Made by a program: the position numbers and the translations under genes | Assembly: GCA_964481835.1 (NCBI GenBank) | Contig: CAYZTT010000004.1 | Coordinates: 1-46,843 of the forward strand | From: JABIBT01 sp964481835 | Lineage (GTDB): Archaea; Nanobdellota; Nanobdellia; SCGC-AAA011-G17; PNOQ01 | Length of the DNA stretch: 46,843 bases | Reading direction: 5' to 3' | Shown: piece by piece, positions 39,744 through 46,843 of the stretch | Layout of the letters: every line of letters starts with the position of its first letter | Numbering within the stretch: the stretch's first letter is position 1 | Notes under the pieces: model-generated | Told to the model about the DNA's origin: nothing | The model's database searches: none | Seen by the model: the letters and a program-made list of their open reading frames with translations, nothing else

Positions 39744-42700
39744 TTAATAAGATCCTTTCAATGGTTGTTAGTGTAATGATTGTTATGATGAGTGTTAGCT
39801 TTGCTTTATCTTTAAGTTCTCAATTTGTTGCTGCAGATGATACAGGTTGTTGTATTAAAGATGAACTTGGCAATTATTGTTCTGATGACTCAACCCAAGA
39901 TCAATGTGACGGGAGTTTTTATAGTGGGGTTAGTTGTGATGGGCTGTCTAGACAAGATCCAAATATTCCCCATGCATGTGAAAGAGTTACTTGTTTAGAA
40001 GAAGATGGAAGTTGTAGCGCACAGAAATACTATAAGCAATGTGTTGATAATGGCGGCGGATGGGATGTTAATCCATTGAGTCTGGTTGATCAATGTAGTG
40101 AGGCATGCTGTCAAATTATTGACGGTGCAAATATCATCCGGCAGTATAGGGTAAATTTTGCATATCAATGTTATCAGGATGCGGATATTTTGGGACTAAC
40201 TGGAAATGCAATATTGGGCGAATGTGAGGTTTTGCCGGAACAACTTGGATGTTGTGTGAGTAATTTCGGATGCGGTATGTCTAATCAATTTGAATGTAGT
40301 GGGGTTTCATGGACTCCTCAGTTGTGTAGTGCAACTGATTTGTGTGGAGATTGTGGAGATTATGATCGAAGAGAGTGTTATCAAGGAGACGTCTATTTGG
40401 TTAATGAGTGTGGAGAGTTTGACCCAACTGGCCCAGCAGATGATTGTGATTTGAATACAGAAATTTGTGATGCCGGGTTAGGAAATGCAAGTTGTAAGGA
40501 TATTAGTTGTAGTATCCCGATTGAGTATACTACTTTGAATTATGACACCTCTTACCTAAAGGAAGGAGAGGTTGGGGTACAGTATAAAAACCTTGGAGGA
40601 GAGGTAATTATAGAAAAGATTAAACCTTCTGAGGAAGAGTATGCTGTTGAGATTGCCAATGGGGAGAGTGCATGCATCCAATATCAGGGCCCGGGTGAAA
40701 CCCATATGGTTTATACCTGTAATTTAGGGGAAGCAGATTCATCTACAATTAGTGCGTTTAGGGGAAGAGAGTATATTTGCGAATATAATTCTGATACAGA
40801 TAGTATTGAAGTAAGGGAGAATAGATATAAAAATTGTCTGGCATGTGATAGCGAGCATATTACAAATGGACCGACTGCGAAAGTAATAGACTTTTTTACT
40901 TGGTTAGCAGAGGCAGGTGGATGGCAAGCATTGCAACCAAATTTCTGGGATTATTGGGTTGTTGAGCCAGGATTGTGTGATAATGAGGCGAGTTGTTTGT
41001 ATGCTCCTGCTAATAATGAGGCGAAACAGGATTGTGTTTTTGATGCAGATAGTAATTGGTGTGTACCTAAATATCCAGTAGATGCTGCAGATATGTGTTC
41101 ACAACTTGCAGACTCTAAGGCTGGAAGTCCTTGGTTTGGTGGAGAGGATAATGATAATAATAGACTTGCTTGTCAATCTTGTGGATCTTGTAATTTGAAA
41201 TCTGAAACACCAATATCTCCACTTGGCACTGCTGCAGTTTGTTTAGGAGATGTAGTTGCAGGTGGTGCAATTGAATGGGCATTACAATATGCGGCAGATG
41301 GTGCATTGGCAGTTATACAAGATTTGAATGAGCCTGCTCCTGGAGCTTCTCAAGGAGAAGGAGTTCCGGCTGCGGATGCAGGAGATATAGATGTTGGTTC
41401 AGAGGAAGGCAGCCAGGCAGGACAAGGAGATGATGCAACTTCAGAATCCAGATTTACTAGTGCGATGGGATGGATTAAAGGAATTCCCCAGTCTTTCCTT
41501 AATAATTATTTGATTCCGGTATTGGGTCCAATATTAAGATTAGGAGGGATAATAGATTTGTCATATTTAGATGATGCTTTGAAGAGATACTTCTTTGGGA
41601 TTGATTATGAGGAAGAGAATCAAGAATCACAGGGAGAGGCAGGGGATGAACTGGATGGGGAAGATGCTCAAACTGGCGATGCGCCTGCTGGAGATGTACC
41701 TGGAGATGGCCCCGCGGATGTTACTGCGCAATTTAGTGAAGGGAATGCCCAAAATGCTGCAGGTACTACACTTTATGATGTAAATGGGGATGGCACCCCT
41801 GATCTTGCTGAGAATGGTGGGATGTATTGGCAAACGAACTCACAAGGGGTGGCACACGGGAATGCGATCACGGAATATGATGGTCAACCGATAGTGGACA
41901 TTTTTTCAGGAGGACCAAGCTCGGATGGAGGGGGGAGTGATGCTCCTGGGGGCCCAGGAGATGGACCTAGTGGAGATCCGCATTTTGAGTATGGTAATGC
42001 AAATATACCAACTAGTGCGGATGCAGATGGAAATTCACAATTAACAGGGCAAGAAATAATTAATTATTATGTTATTGGAAACAATAATGACTATAACCAG
42101 GGACAAGCTGCAGCAATGGCTGAAGGAGTCGATTTGAATCATATAGTAAATAATGATCTAAGAGACACGGTGCTTGTTGAAACCTACAGTTTCCCTCTCT
42201 CACCCCCCACGGGGATGGCAGTGTATGTGGGAAACTTACTCTTTAAGGACTTTAGGATACAGCCTTTGTTTTCGAATCCACTTTCGGATGAATATGATTA
42301 TAACTATTATGGGGAATATTTTATTGAACCCTATTCTGGGGCAGAAACAAACGAGTTTGAGATTGCCAAACAATATTTAGATCAGTGGTGGAGAGAGGGT
42401 GCAGTAATTAAGGATATGTTTTGGGACAGATTGAAGAGTGCTGCAACAAATGTAGTGGTTGCTTTATTACTTAGAAGCCTTGGGGATGATTTCTTGGATG
42501 CTGTTGAATACTTAAATCCCCAGTATTGGATAAGAAAGTTTGTATGTCAATGGGGGCTGGGATGGATATCTCCTACTTTGGCAGACAAATGCTCTAATAA
42601 ATATTTTATAGGATTGTTAACTTGTGTCACGATTTCGGGGATCAACCAGGCAGGTTATAATGCGAGAGTTTGTACTGCAGGGCAACATACAGAGATAGGA

Positions 42701-44116
42701 TACGATAATTGTAATTTATGTAATGAAGATGAATTTAGGCCATGTACCCCGGAGAGATGTTATGGGTTGGGGACAGATTGTGGGTATGATGTTTTGACAT
42801 CTAGTTGTGATGTTAGAGAGGATGTTTTACAGCAATGTGGGGAAACAATAAATGAACAATTAGTTATTGATACTTCGCTTTCGGGTGTGATGGAAGTTAA
42901 TTATAGTGATACATATTATGATCTTGAATTTGTAACCAGCAAATCTGCAACTTGTAGGTATTCTGATACTTTCCAGGCAGGGATGACTTTCGATGACTTT
43001 GAAGGGGAGTTCGAATCTGATAGGGCAGGTTTGAATCATGAGGCAGAGGTATGGGCCAGCGACCCATTAATAACAGATTACAAATACTTTGTACAGTGCA
43101 AGTGGGCATGTAATGAAGAGGATTGGGGTGTCCAATTTAGTCCTGCCTATGAAGTTAATTTACATAAGTTGCCTAAGGGTGACGAGGAGCCACCAATAAT
43201 TGTAGAGGCATACCCATATTCAAACCAATTATTAGAACCAACAAATAGTGTTGTAATGTGGGTTAAGGCAGATGAACCATTGGCAGATTGTAATTATAGT
43301 GGAATTGACTTTACTGAATTCCAAGATGAAGTCAATACTATCGTTGAAGGGAGCATTGCTTCGGGTGCTGGGGAAGATGAGGCAGATGCAATTATAAATG
43401 ATTTATTTATGGGTTTTGATTTATTGAACCCGGATTTAGAAATGACTAGAAAGGCCACGAATGAGTTTGAAGTGAGTCTGACTCTTGAACATGGAACAGA
43501 CCATGTGTATAGTGTTGTTTGCACAGATCCTTCTGGACATTCGTCTAGGCCAAAAATAATGTTATTTAGGGTATCAAATCCATTCGGGGTATCTATTACG
43601 TCTCCGGAAAATGGGTTGAGTACATCGGAACATATTGATGAGATCGGTGTTTCTACGGGTGCTGTTGAGAGTACATGTCGATATAGTTTAGATTCTAAGG
43701 AACGATATGGAAGAATGAATCCGTTTGTTGAAACTGGGGGAAGGGCACATAATACCCAATTGCCTGAGCCTCTAAGAAGTGGAGAGTATGACTTATACGT
43801 AAGTTGTGTGAATTATGACACACTTGATTTGAATACAGGAACAAGCCATTTCATTATTTATCCGGACCTAACTGCACCAAAATTGGTGAAGTTAACCTCT
43901 GCAGGAAGTAACTTAAAGATTGGATTGGATGAAGGTTCTAATTGTACCTATTCTGAGGAAAGCTTCACTGCAGAACAAATTCCAATGGTAGCTACTGGAA
44001 GCGGAGAAAATGGATATTACAGTTCTTTCTCATTAACTATGAGTGGATCTAATAGATACTACATAAGTTGTAAAGATAGGGATGAGAATTTAGGATCCTA
44101 CATAGTTTACCCATGA
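39740..44116 (+). CDS. 1458-aa secreted Cys-rich protein with EF-hand-like calcium loops
   Basis: A secreted protein with a signal peptide (MVVSVMIVMMSVSFALS) and no clear C-terminal anchor. Residues about 30-500 are Cys-rich with closely spaced pairs (GCCIKDE, ACCQIIDG, GCCVSNFGC), implying many disulfides. Residues about 530-780 are Gly/Asp/Ala/Pro-rich and hold two EF-hand-like loops: DVNGDGTPDLAE (680-691) and DADGNSQLTGQE (761-772), each with Asp/Asn at calcium-ligand positions 1, 3 and 5 and Glu at 12. Another Cys-rich part (about 960-1040) and Ig-like domains (SGHSSRPKIMLFRVSNPFGV onward) complete it. It is flanked and translationally coupled on both sides by KGQ proteins, so it is probably the large extracellular component of that assembly. 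Confidence 0.82.
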   Translation: MINKILSMVVSVMIVMMSVSFALSLSSQFVAADDTGCCIKDELGNYCSDDSTQDQCDGSFYSGVSCDGLSRQDPNIPHACERVTCLEEDGSCSAQKYYKQCVDNGGGWDVNPLSLVDQCSEACCQIIDGANIIRQYRVNFAYQCYQDADILGLTGNAILGECEVLPEQLGCCVSNFGCGMSNQFECSGVSWTPQLCSATDLCGDCGDYDRRECYQGDVYLVNECGEFDPTGPADDCDLNTEICDAGLGNASCKDISCSIPIEYTTLNYDTSYLKEGEVGVQYKNLGGEVIIEKIKPSEEEYAVEIANGESACIQYQGPGETHMVYTCNLGEADSSTISAFRGREYICEYNSDTDSIEVRENRYKNCLACDSEHITNGPTAKVIDFFTWLAEAGGWQALQPNFWDYWVVEPGLCDNEASCLYAPANNEAKQDCVFDADSNWCVPKYPVDAADMCSQLADSKAGSPWFGGEDNDNNRLACQSCGSCNLKSETPISPLGTAAVCLGDVVAGGAIEWALQYAADGALAVIQDLNEPAPGASQGEGVPAADAGDIDVGSEEGSQAGQGDDATSESRFTSAMGWIKGIPQSFLNNYLIPVLGPILRLGGIIDLSYLDDALKRYFFGIDYEEENQESQGEAGDELDGEDAQTGDAPAGDVPGDGPADVTAQFSEGNAQNAAGTTLYDVNGDGTPDLAENGGMYWQTNSQGVAHGNAITEYDGQPIVDIFSGGPSSDGGGSDAPGGPGDGPSGDPHFEYGNANIPTSADADGNSQLTGQEIINYYVIGNNNDYNQGQAAAMAEGVDLNHIVNNDLRDTVLVETYSFPLSPPTGMAVYVGNLLFKDFRIQPLFSNPLSDEYDYNYYGEYFIEPYSGAETNEFEIAKQYLDQWWREGAVIKDMFWDRLKSAATNVVVALLLRSLGDDFLDAVEYLNPQYWIRKFVCQWGLGWISPTLADKCSNKYFIGLLTCVTISGINQAGYNARVCTAGQHTEIGYDNCNLCNEDEFRPCTPERCYGLGTDCGYDVLTSSCDVREDVLQQCGETINEQLVIDTSLSGVMEVNYSDTYYDLEFVTSKSATCRYSDTFQAGMTFDDFEGEFESDRAGLNHEAEVWASDPLITDYKYFVQCKWACNEEDWGVQFSPAYEVNLHKLPKGDEEPPIIVEAYPYSNQLLEPTNSVVMWVKADEPLADCNYSGIDFTEFQDEVNTIVEGSIASGAGEDEADAIINDLFMGFDLLNPDLEMTRKATNEFEVSLTLEHGTDHVYSVVCTDPSGHSSRPKIMLFRVSNPFGVSITSPENGLSTSEHIDEIGVSTGAVESTCRYSLDSKERYGRMNPFVETGGRAHNTQLPEPLRSGEYDLYVSCVNYDTLDLNTGTSHFIIYPDLTAPKLVKLTSAGSNLKIGLDEGSNCTYSEESFTAEQIPMVATGSGENGYYSSFSLTMSGSNRYYISCKDRDENLGSYIVYP
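41777..42055 (+). other. two EF-hand/dockerin-like calcium loops within the 1458-aa protein
   Basis: Codons 41777-41812 encode DVNGDGTPDLAE and codons 42020-42055 encode DADGNSQLTGQE. Both fit the 12-residue D-x-[DN]-x-[DN]-x-x-x-x-x-x-E calcium loop; the second has the following hydrophobic helix (IINYY). Confidence 0.7.
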
Positions 44117-44610
44117 TGATGAAAAAAGGACAGATTTTAGGACAGCCAATTATGTACATATTCTATGCTATTGTTGCAGTATTAATTTTAGGATTTGGGA
44201 TTAAGATGGCAGTGGATCTGAGTCTATTTGGGGGAGATATTACTATGAAATCCTTCAAAGAGGATATTAATAAGAAGGCAAATGCGGTTTATTCGGATAG
44301 CCATGGGAGTGTAGTTAGTTTAGCAGATATTCAAGTTCCAAGTAAAGTTTATGAACTTTGTTTTTTAGATTCTTCTGAGTTTGATATCAATCTAAGTGTT
44401 GTGAACGATAATGGGTTAAAACAGGCATTGAATTCTTCTTATCTAATAATGAGTGATAAGAATGTTTTCATAAAGGGAGAAACTTTAGAATTGGGAAAGA
44501 TTAGTGTTTTGGATTTGGATGAAGCATTAATCTGTGATGATTTATCTGACGGCAGCGTCGATATAAAGTTTATTAACGATGGCCAGACTATTAAGGCACA
44601 ACTTATATAA
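44113..44610 (+). CDS. pilin-like KKGQ membrane protein
   Basis: A 165-residue protein with three consecutive ATG codons (44113, 44116, 44119); all give M(M)(M)KKGQILGQ followed by a helix (IMYIFYAIVAVLILGFGI). The outside domain is about 125 residues, beta-rich, with two cysteines (YELCFLDSSEF and ALICDDLS). ATG 44113 overlaps the previous stop as ATGA. Minor-pilin-like architecture; function unknown. Confidence 0.78.
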   Translation: MMMKKGQILGQPIMYIFYAIVAVLILGFGIKMAVDLSLFGGDITMKSFKEDINKKANAVYSDSHGSVVSLADIQVPSKVYELCFLDSSEFDINLSVVNDNGLKQALNSSYLIMSDKNVFIKGETLELGKISVLDLDEALICDDLSDGSVDIKFINDGQTIKAQLI

Positions 44611-44612
44611 AG
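44603..44612 (+). promoter_or_regulatory. internal TATA box inside the K-[KRN]-G-Q operon
   Basis: ttatataaag overlaps the stop of the upstream gene and lies 21-30 nt before ATG 44633. It would give a separate leaderless mRNA for the last three genes. Confidence 0.55.
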
Positions 44613-44632
44613 TAATAATCTAATTTTTTATT

Positions 44633-45466
44633 ATGTCTAAAAGAGGTCAAGCCCAACAGTTTAATTGGATTTTTATTGCGGTGGTTGGAATAATTATCTT
44701 ACTATTCTTTTTGGGTTTTTTGGTTAAGTATATTGATTTACAAGATTCGAAGAAAAATGCAGAGATTGCAAGAAGTTTTGCAAATTCTATTTTGACAGTT
44801 AAGGGAACTACCCAGTATAAGAATTTTTCAGTTAGTCAGCCCTTTGGAGTGGACTATGATTGTGAGAATTTAATTATTAATAAGGATCAGAAATTTAGGA
44901 TACCCCATAGTTTGTTAATGGACAGTTTTGATACAAATCGTTTGGTTTTTTGGGCAGAGGAATATAAGAAAGGATTTTTAGTGGATCGGGCGGTCTTTAT
45001 ATCGGATGCAGACTTGGAGTATTTTTTTGAGGATAGTAATTATTTAATTGGTTTGCCACCAAACGTTAAGATTGCTAGTTCTGTTCAGAGTGCGGATGTT
45101 GTTGTGAGTGGATCTAATGTTGATTATCCAAATAAGAAGGATATATTTATTGATGCGAGTGCAGGGGTCATTGGGTTCGTGGATGAAGGAGAGACATTTT
45201 ATTTGGGAAGCGATTTTGATGATTTTTTTGTCTACGCTGCAGCTTTTTCAAACTCAAAAACATTTAATTGCACCAAGGAGAAATTGGACGGGAATTATAA
45301 TCGGCTTCGAGAGCTATATAGTTATAAGATTGAACAAATTTCTATGGGGCAAGTGGGACTTTGCAATTACAATTCTATAAGGGATGCAATTGTTGCAGGA
45401 GACATTAATCAGATGATTAATTTAAACAACAACCTAGCAAATCTAAATTGTGAGGTGGTATTTTGA
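44633..45466 (+). CDS. pilin-like KRGQ membrane protein
   Basis: A 277-residue protein with N-terminus MSKRGQAQQFNWIFIAVVGI and one helix (to about residue 32), then a mixed alpha/beta ectodomain of about 245 residues. Cysteines are at YDCENL, FNCTKE, GLCNYN and NLNCEVVF (the C-terminus). The middle (SVQSADVVVSGS, GVIGFVDEGETFYLG) has a Rossmann-like strand/turn feel but no catalytic motif. Function unknown. The stop overlaps the next TTG start by 4 nt. Confidence 0.78.
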   Translation: MSKRGQAQQFNWIFIAVVGIIILLFFLGFLVKYIDLQDSKKNAEIARSFANSILTVKGTTQYKNFSVSQPFGVDYDCENLIINKDQKFRIPHSLLMDSFDTNRLVFWAEEYKKGFLVDRAVFISDADLEYFFEDSNYLIGLPPNVKIASSVQSADVVVSGSNVDYPNKKDIFIDASAGVIGFVDEGETFYLGSDFDDFFVYAAAFSNSKTFNCTKEKLDGNYNRLRELYSYKIEQISMGQVGLCNYNSIRDAIVAGDINQMINLNNNLANLNCEVVF

Positions 45467-45912
45467 AGAGGGGTCAACTACAAATACAGGAGAGTATTTT
45501 TGTAGTTTTCATATTCTTTGTTATTTTGATGGTTGCTATGATTGTTTTTTATCAGCTTGAGTCAAGGAGCATTAAGGGTATTAAAGAAGAACATGATGAG
45601 AACTTATTTTATTACTTAGTTTCTTATGTTCCAAGCATGCCCGAATTACAATGCTCTGTAGTGGGTATTGGGGATGAGTGTATTGATTTGAGTAAAGCAA
45701 GGGCGTTTAGCTTTATGAATGATGATTATTATCGGGAAGTTTTTGGACATAGAAAAATTATTCTAGAAGTTAATGAAGATATTGTATTGTATAATTGGGA
45801 GCCAAGTACATATTCGGGAGAAAGGAAAATTACTAGCCCAGTAAGTGTGTATGATCCTAACCAGAATAAGTATCTGGTAGGGGTGTTAGAGGTGTATATG
45901 TATGAAGAATAA
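45463..45912 (+). CDS. pilin-like KRGQ membrane protein, TTG start
   Basis: A 149-residue protein. TTG 45463 is preferred: it follows gaggtggt (45452-45459) and yields MKRGQLQIQESIFVVFIFFV, the same N-terminal class as its neighbours. One helix, then an acidic domain with a cysteine pair (LQCSVVGIGDECID). Overlaps the previous gene by 4 nt and the next by 11 nt. Function unknown. Confidence 0.77.
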   Translation: MKRGQLQIQESIFVVFIFFVILMVAMIVFYQLESRSIKGIKEEHDENLFYYLVSYVPSMPELQCSVVGIGDECIDLSKARAFSFMNDDYYREVFGHRKIILEVNEDIVLYNWEPSTYSGERKITSPVSVYDPNQNKYLVGVLEVYMYEE

Positions 45913-46354
45913 AGGCCAAGTAGATATGATGGGGTTGGTAGTTATTGTAGTACTGCTAGTCTTAATTGGGTTATTTTCTCTATTTTTTATTGCTAAAACT
46001 CCCGGGAGTGAAGAGAGAGACGTATATTATTCTTTGAAAGCGTATAATTTTGCGAATGCCCTAAGTAAGGCCTCTATACAAAATACAAATGCCGAGGCGC
46101 TGATTTTGAGTTGTTGTGAGGGAGATGGAGGAAGTTGTAACCTATTTTTAGACTTTGCAGAAGATAATTTCTATTTACTTGGGGAGTATCCGCAAGGAGA
46201 TTTGGAAGTAATTAAATCTGCGAAATTCGAATTGATTTGTGGCGATTATTCTGGTGTTACTATGTCTCGAGGGGAATGTGGGGAAGGAGTTGCCTCAGAA
46301 TCCATAATTCTGCAGTCTGGGGACCGTATACGGCTAAATCTGTGCAGAAAGTAG
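45902..46354 (+). CDS. pilin-like KNKGQ membrane protein, last gene of the operon
   Basis: A 150-residue protein: MKNKGQVDMMGLVVIVVLLV, one helix, and a small ectodomain with a cluster of cysteines (LSCCEGDGGSCN, LICGDY, GECGEG, final NLCRK). It overlaps the previous gene by 11 nt, with agaggtgtat as a Shine-Dalgarno-like site. Function unknown; the architecture equals that of a minor pilin. Confidence 0.77.
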   Translation: MKNKGQVDMMGLVVIVVLLVLIGLFSLFFIAKTPGSEERDVYYSLKAYNFANALSKASIQNTNAEALILSCCEGDGGSCNLFLDFAEDNFYLLGEYPQGDLEVIKSAKFELICGDYSGVTMSRGECGEGVASESIILQSGDRIRLNLCRK

Positions 46355-46432
46355 ATTAATTTCGATGATATAGCTTGTAGTGCTTAAATTCTTGGGAATC
46401 GGGGGGGATATATATGCTGAAATAGATAAATG

Positions 46433-46440
46433 TTTATAAA
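46433..46440 (+). promoter_or_regulatory. TATA box for the S-layer gene
   Basis: tttataaa preceded by A/T-rich DNA; transcription expected near 46462. Confidence 0.55.
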
Positions 46441-46550
46441 TGGAAAAATTGGTGTTTTAGTAACGAATATAGAAGACTACAGCGTCATAGTTTATAGCAA
46501 TGACTTGGGTGTTGACAAACGAACCCTGAATAAGGGGAGAACATAATTTC

Positions 46551-46557
46551 GGAGGTG
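46551..46557 (+). promoter_or_regulatory. Shine-Dalgarno site of the S-layer gene
   Basis: ggaggtg, 8 nt before ATG 46566; a near-perfect match to the archaeal 16S rRNA end, consistent with a highly expressed gene. Confidence 0.8.
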
Positions 46558-46565
46558 TAAAAATT

Positions 46566-46843
46566 ATGAAAAAATTTATTAGGAAAGTTGCAGCTCTTGG
46601 TGCTGGTTCCGCAATGTTAGTAGGTACACTAGGCGGTGCTTTGGCAGCTGGAGAGACACTAGCAGATCTTCCTGAACCATTTATTGCGGGCGGCGTATAC
46701 GCAGATGTTGCGATGGTCGTTGGTGCAGATGCTGGTTCAAATGATGATGCAGCTAGGACAACTGTAAAAGGATATTTTGATGACTTTGCAACAGGAGAAG
46801 GCGTAGGAACGATTTTATCTTCCAGTGACACAGAGAAGCTGTA
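46566..46843 (+). CDS. S-layer-like surface protein, N-terminal part (continues beyond the window)
   Basis: Only 92 residues are visible. The signal peptide is KKFIRKVAALGAGSAMLVG ending near GGALA. The mature start (LADLPEPFIAGGVYADVAMV, then VGADAGSNDDAART) has the pattern of archaeal S_layer_N domains: PEPF, a hydrophobic strand, then VVG and an Asp/Ala-rich segment. The DNA is less AT-rich than its neighbours with Ala/Gly codons in favour, as expected of an abundant protein. It directly follows the KGQ operon. Confidence 0.83.
   Translation, partial: MKKFIRKVAALGAGSAMLVGTLGGALAAGETLADLPEPFIAGGVYADVAMVVGADAGSNDDAARTTVKGYFDDFATGEGVGTILSSSDTEKL

Larger units (their letters stand above)
46355..46565 (+). 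other. intergenic region and leader of the S-layer gene
   Basis: 211 nt with no gene. It holds a TATA box at 46433-46440 and a Shine-Dalgarno site at 46551-46557, leaving a predicted leader of about 100 nt, far longer than elsewhere in the window. I recognise no riboswitch in it. Confidence 0.6.

Noticed and set aside
46465..46550. Riboswitch in the S-layer leader
   Set aside because: No known aptamer pattern or convincing long hairpin was seen by eye.
46457..46831. Minus-strand open frame over the S-layer start
   Set aside because: The plus strand has an SD site, signal peptide and S-layer pattern; the minus frame is a by-product of codon bias.

Overview
The window is a gene-dense, AT-rich stretch of an archaeal chromosome. 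Archaeal origin is shown by aRF1, Rpo11, TFS, PCNA, aMBF1, Cbf5, Hjc, ribosomal proteins S19e/L31e/L39e and an archaeal-type signal peptidase, and by TATA boxes lying about 25 nt upstream of starts (many mRNAs look leaderless). Several traits suggest a small-genome DPANN lineage, probably near Woesearchaeota/Pacearchaeota: many short membrane proteins beginning with K-[KRN]-G-Q, a 53-residue histone-like protein, giant surface proteins, and tight gene packing. This placement is inference.

Layout. Positions 1-3559 hold a MoxR ATPase / DUF58 / BatA-like von Willebrand operon with a partial membrane protein at the left edge. Positions 3598-14024 hold a surface-protein block: a one-repeat anchored protein, an 868-aa cadherin-like/DNRLRE protein, a 2058-aa beta-helix protein and a 400-aa anchored protein. 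Next come a TRM11-like RNA methyltransferase, a Cas4-like nuclease without any CRISPR, a small kinase-like protein (minus) and two more anchored surface proteins (16561-19412). From 19387 to 28236 nearly everything is on the minus strand: a conserved unknown protein, a lamin-tail-domain surface protein, Hjc, a mini-histone, a small membrane protein, a radical SAM protein, Cbf5, an SGNH hydrolase, L31e-L39e-S19e, a pilin-like protein, a lipoprotein and tRNA-Phe(GAA).

From 28340 to 38820 the plus strand carries a metallo-beta-lactamase-fold protein, ValS-aRF1, a Cys-rich lipoprotein, ScpB, a GT2 glycosyltransferase with a membrane partner, and an information-processing run: aMBF1, a METTL5-like methyltransferase, Rpo11, signal peptidase I, TFS and PCNA.

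Positions 38856-46354 form the most intriguing block. It is a translationally coupled run of five proteins with prepilin-like K-[KRN]-G-Q N-termini around a 1458-aa Cys-rich secreted protein with two EF-hand-like calcium loops. It is followed by the start of an S-layer gene with a strong Shine-Dalgarno site and a long leader. I read this as a candidate undescribed cell-surface (pilus-like) assembly. No assembly ATPase or prepilin peptidase is visible in the window.

Expression logic: most genes have a TATA box about 21-34 nt before the start codon. A few genes that look abundant (mini-histone, small membrane protein, pilin-like protein, S-layer) instead have clear Shine-Dalgarno sites, and three of these are followed by T6C-type terminators. 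There is no gene-free stretch above 300 bases.
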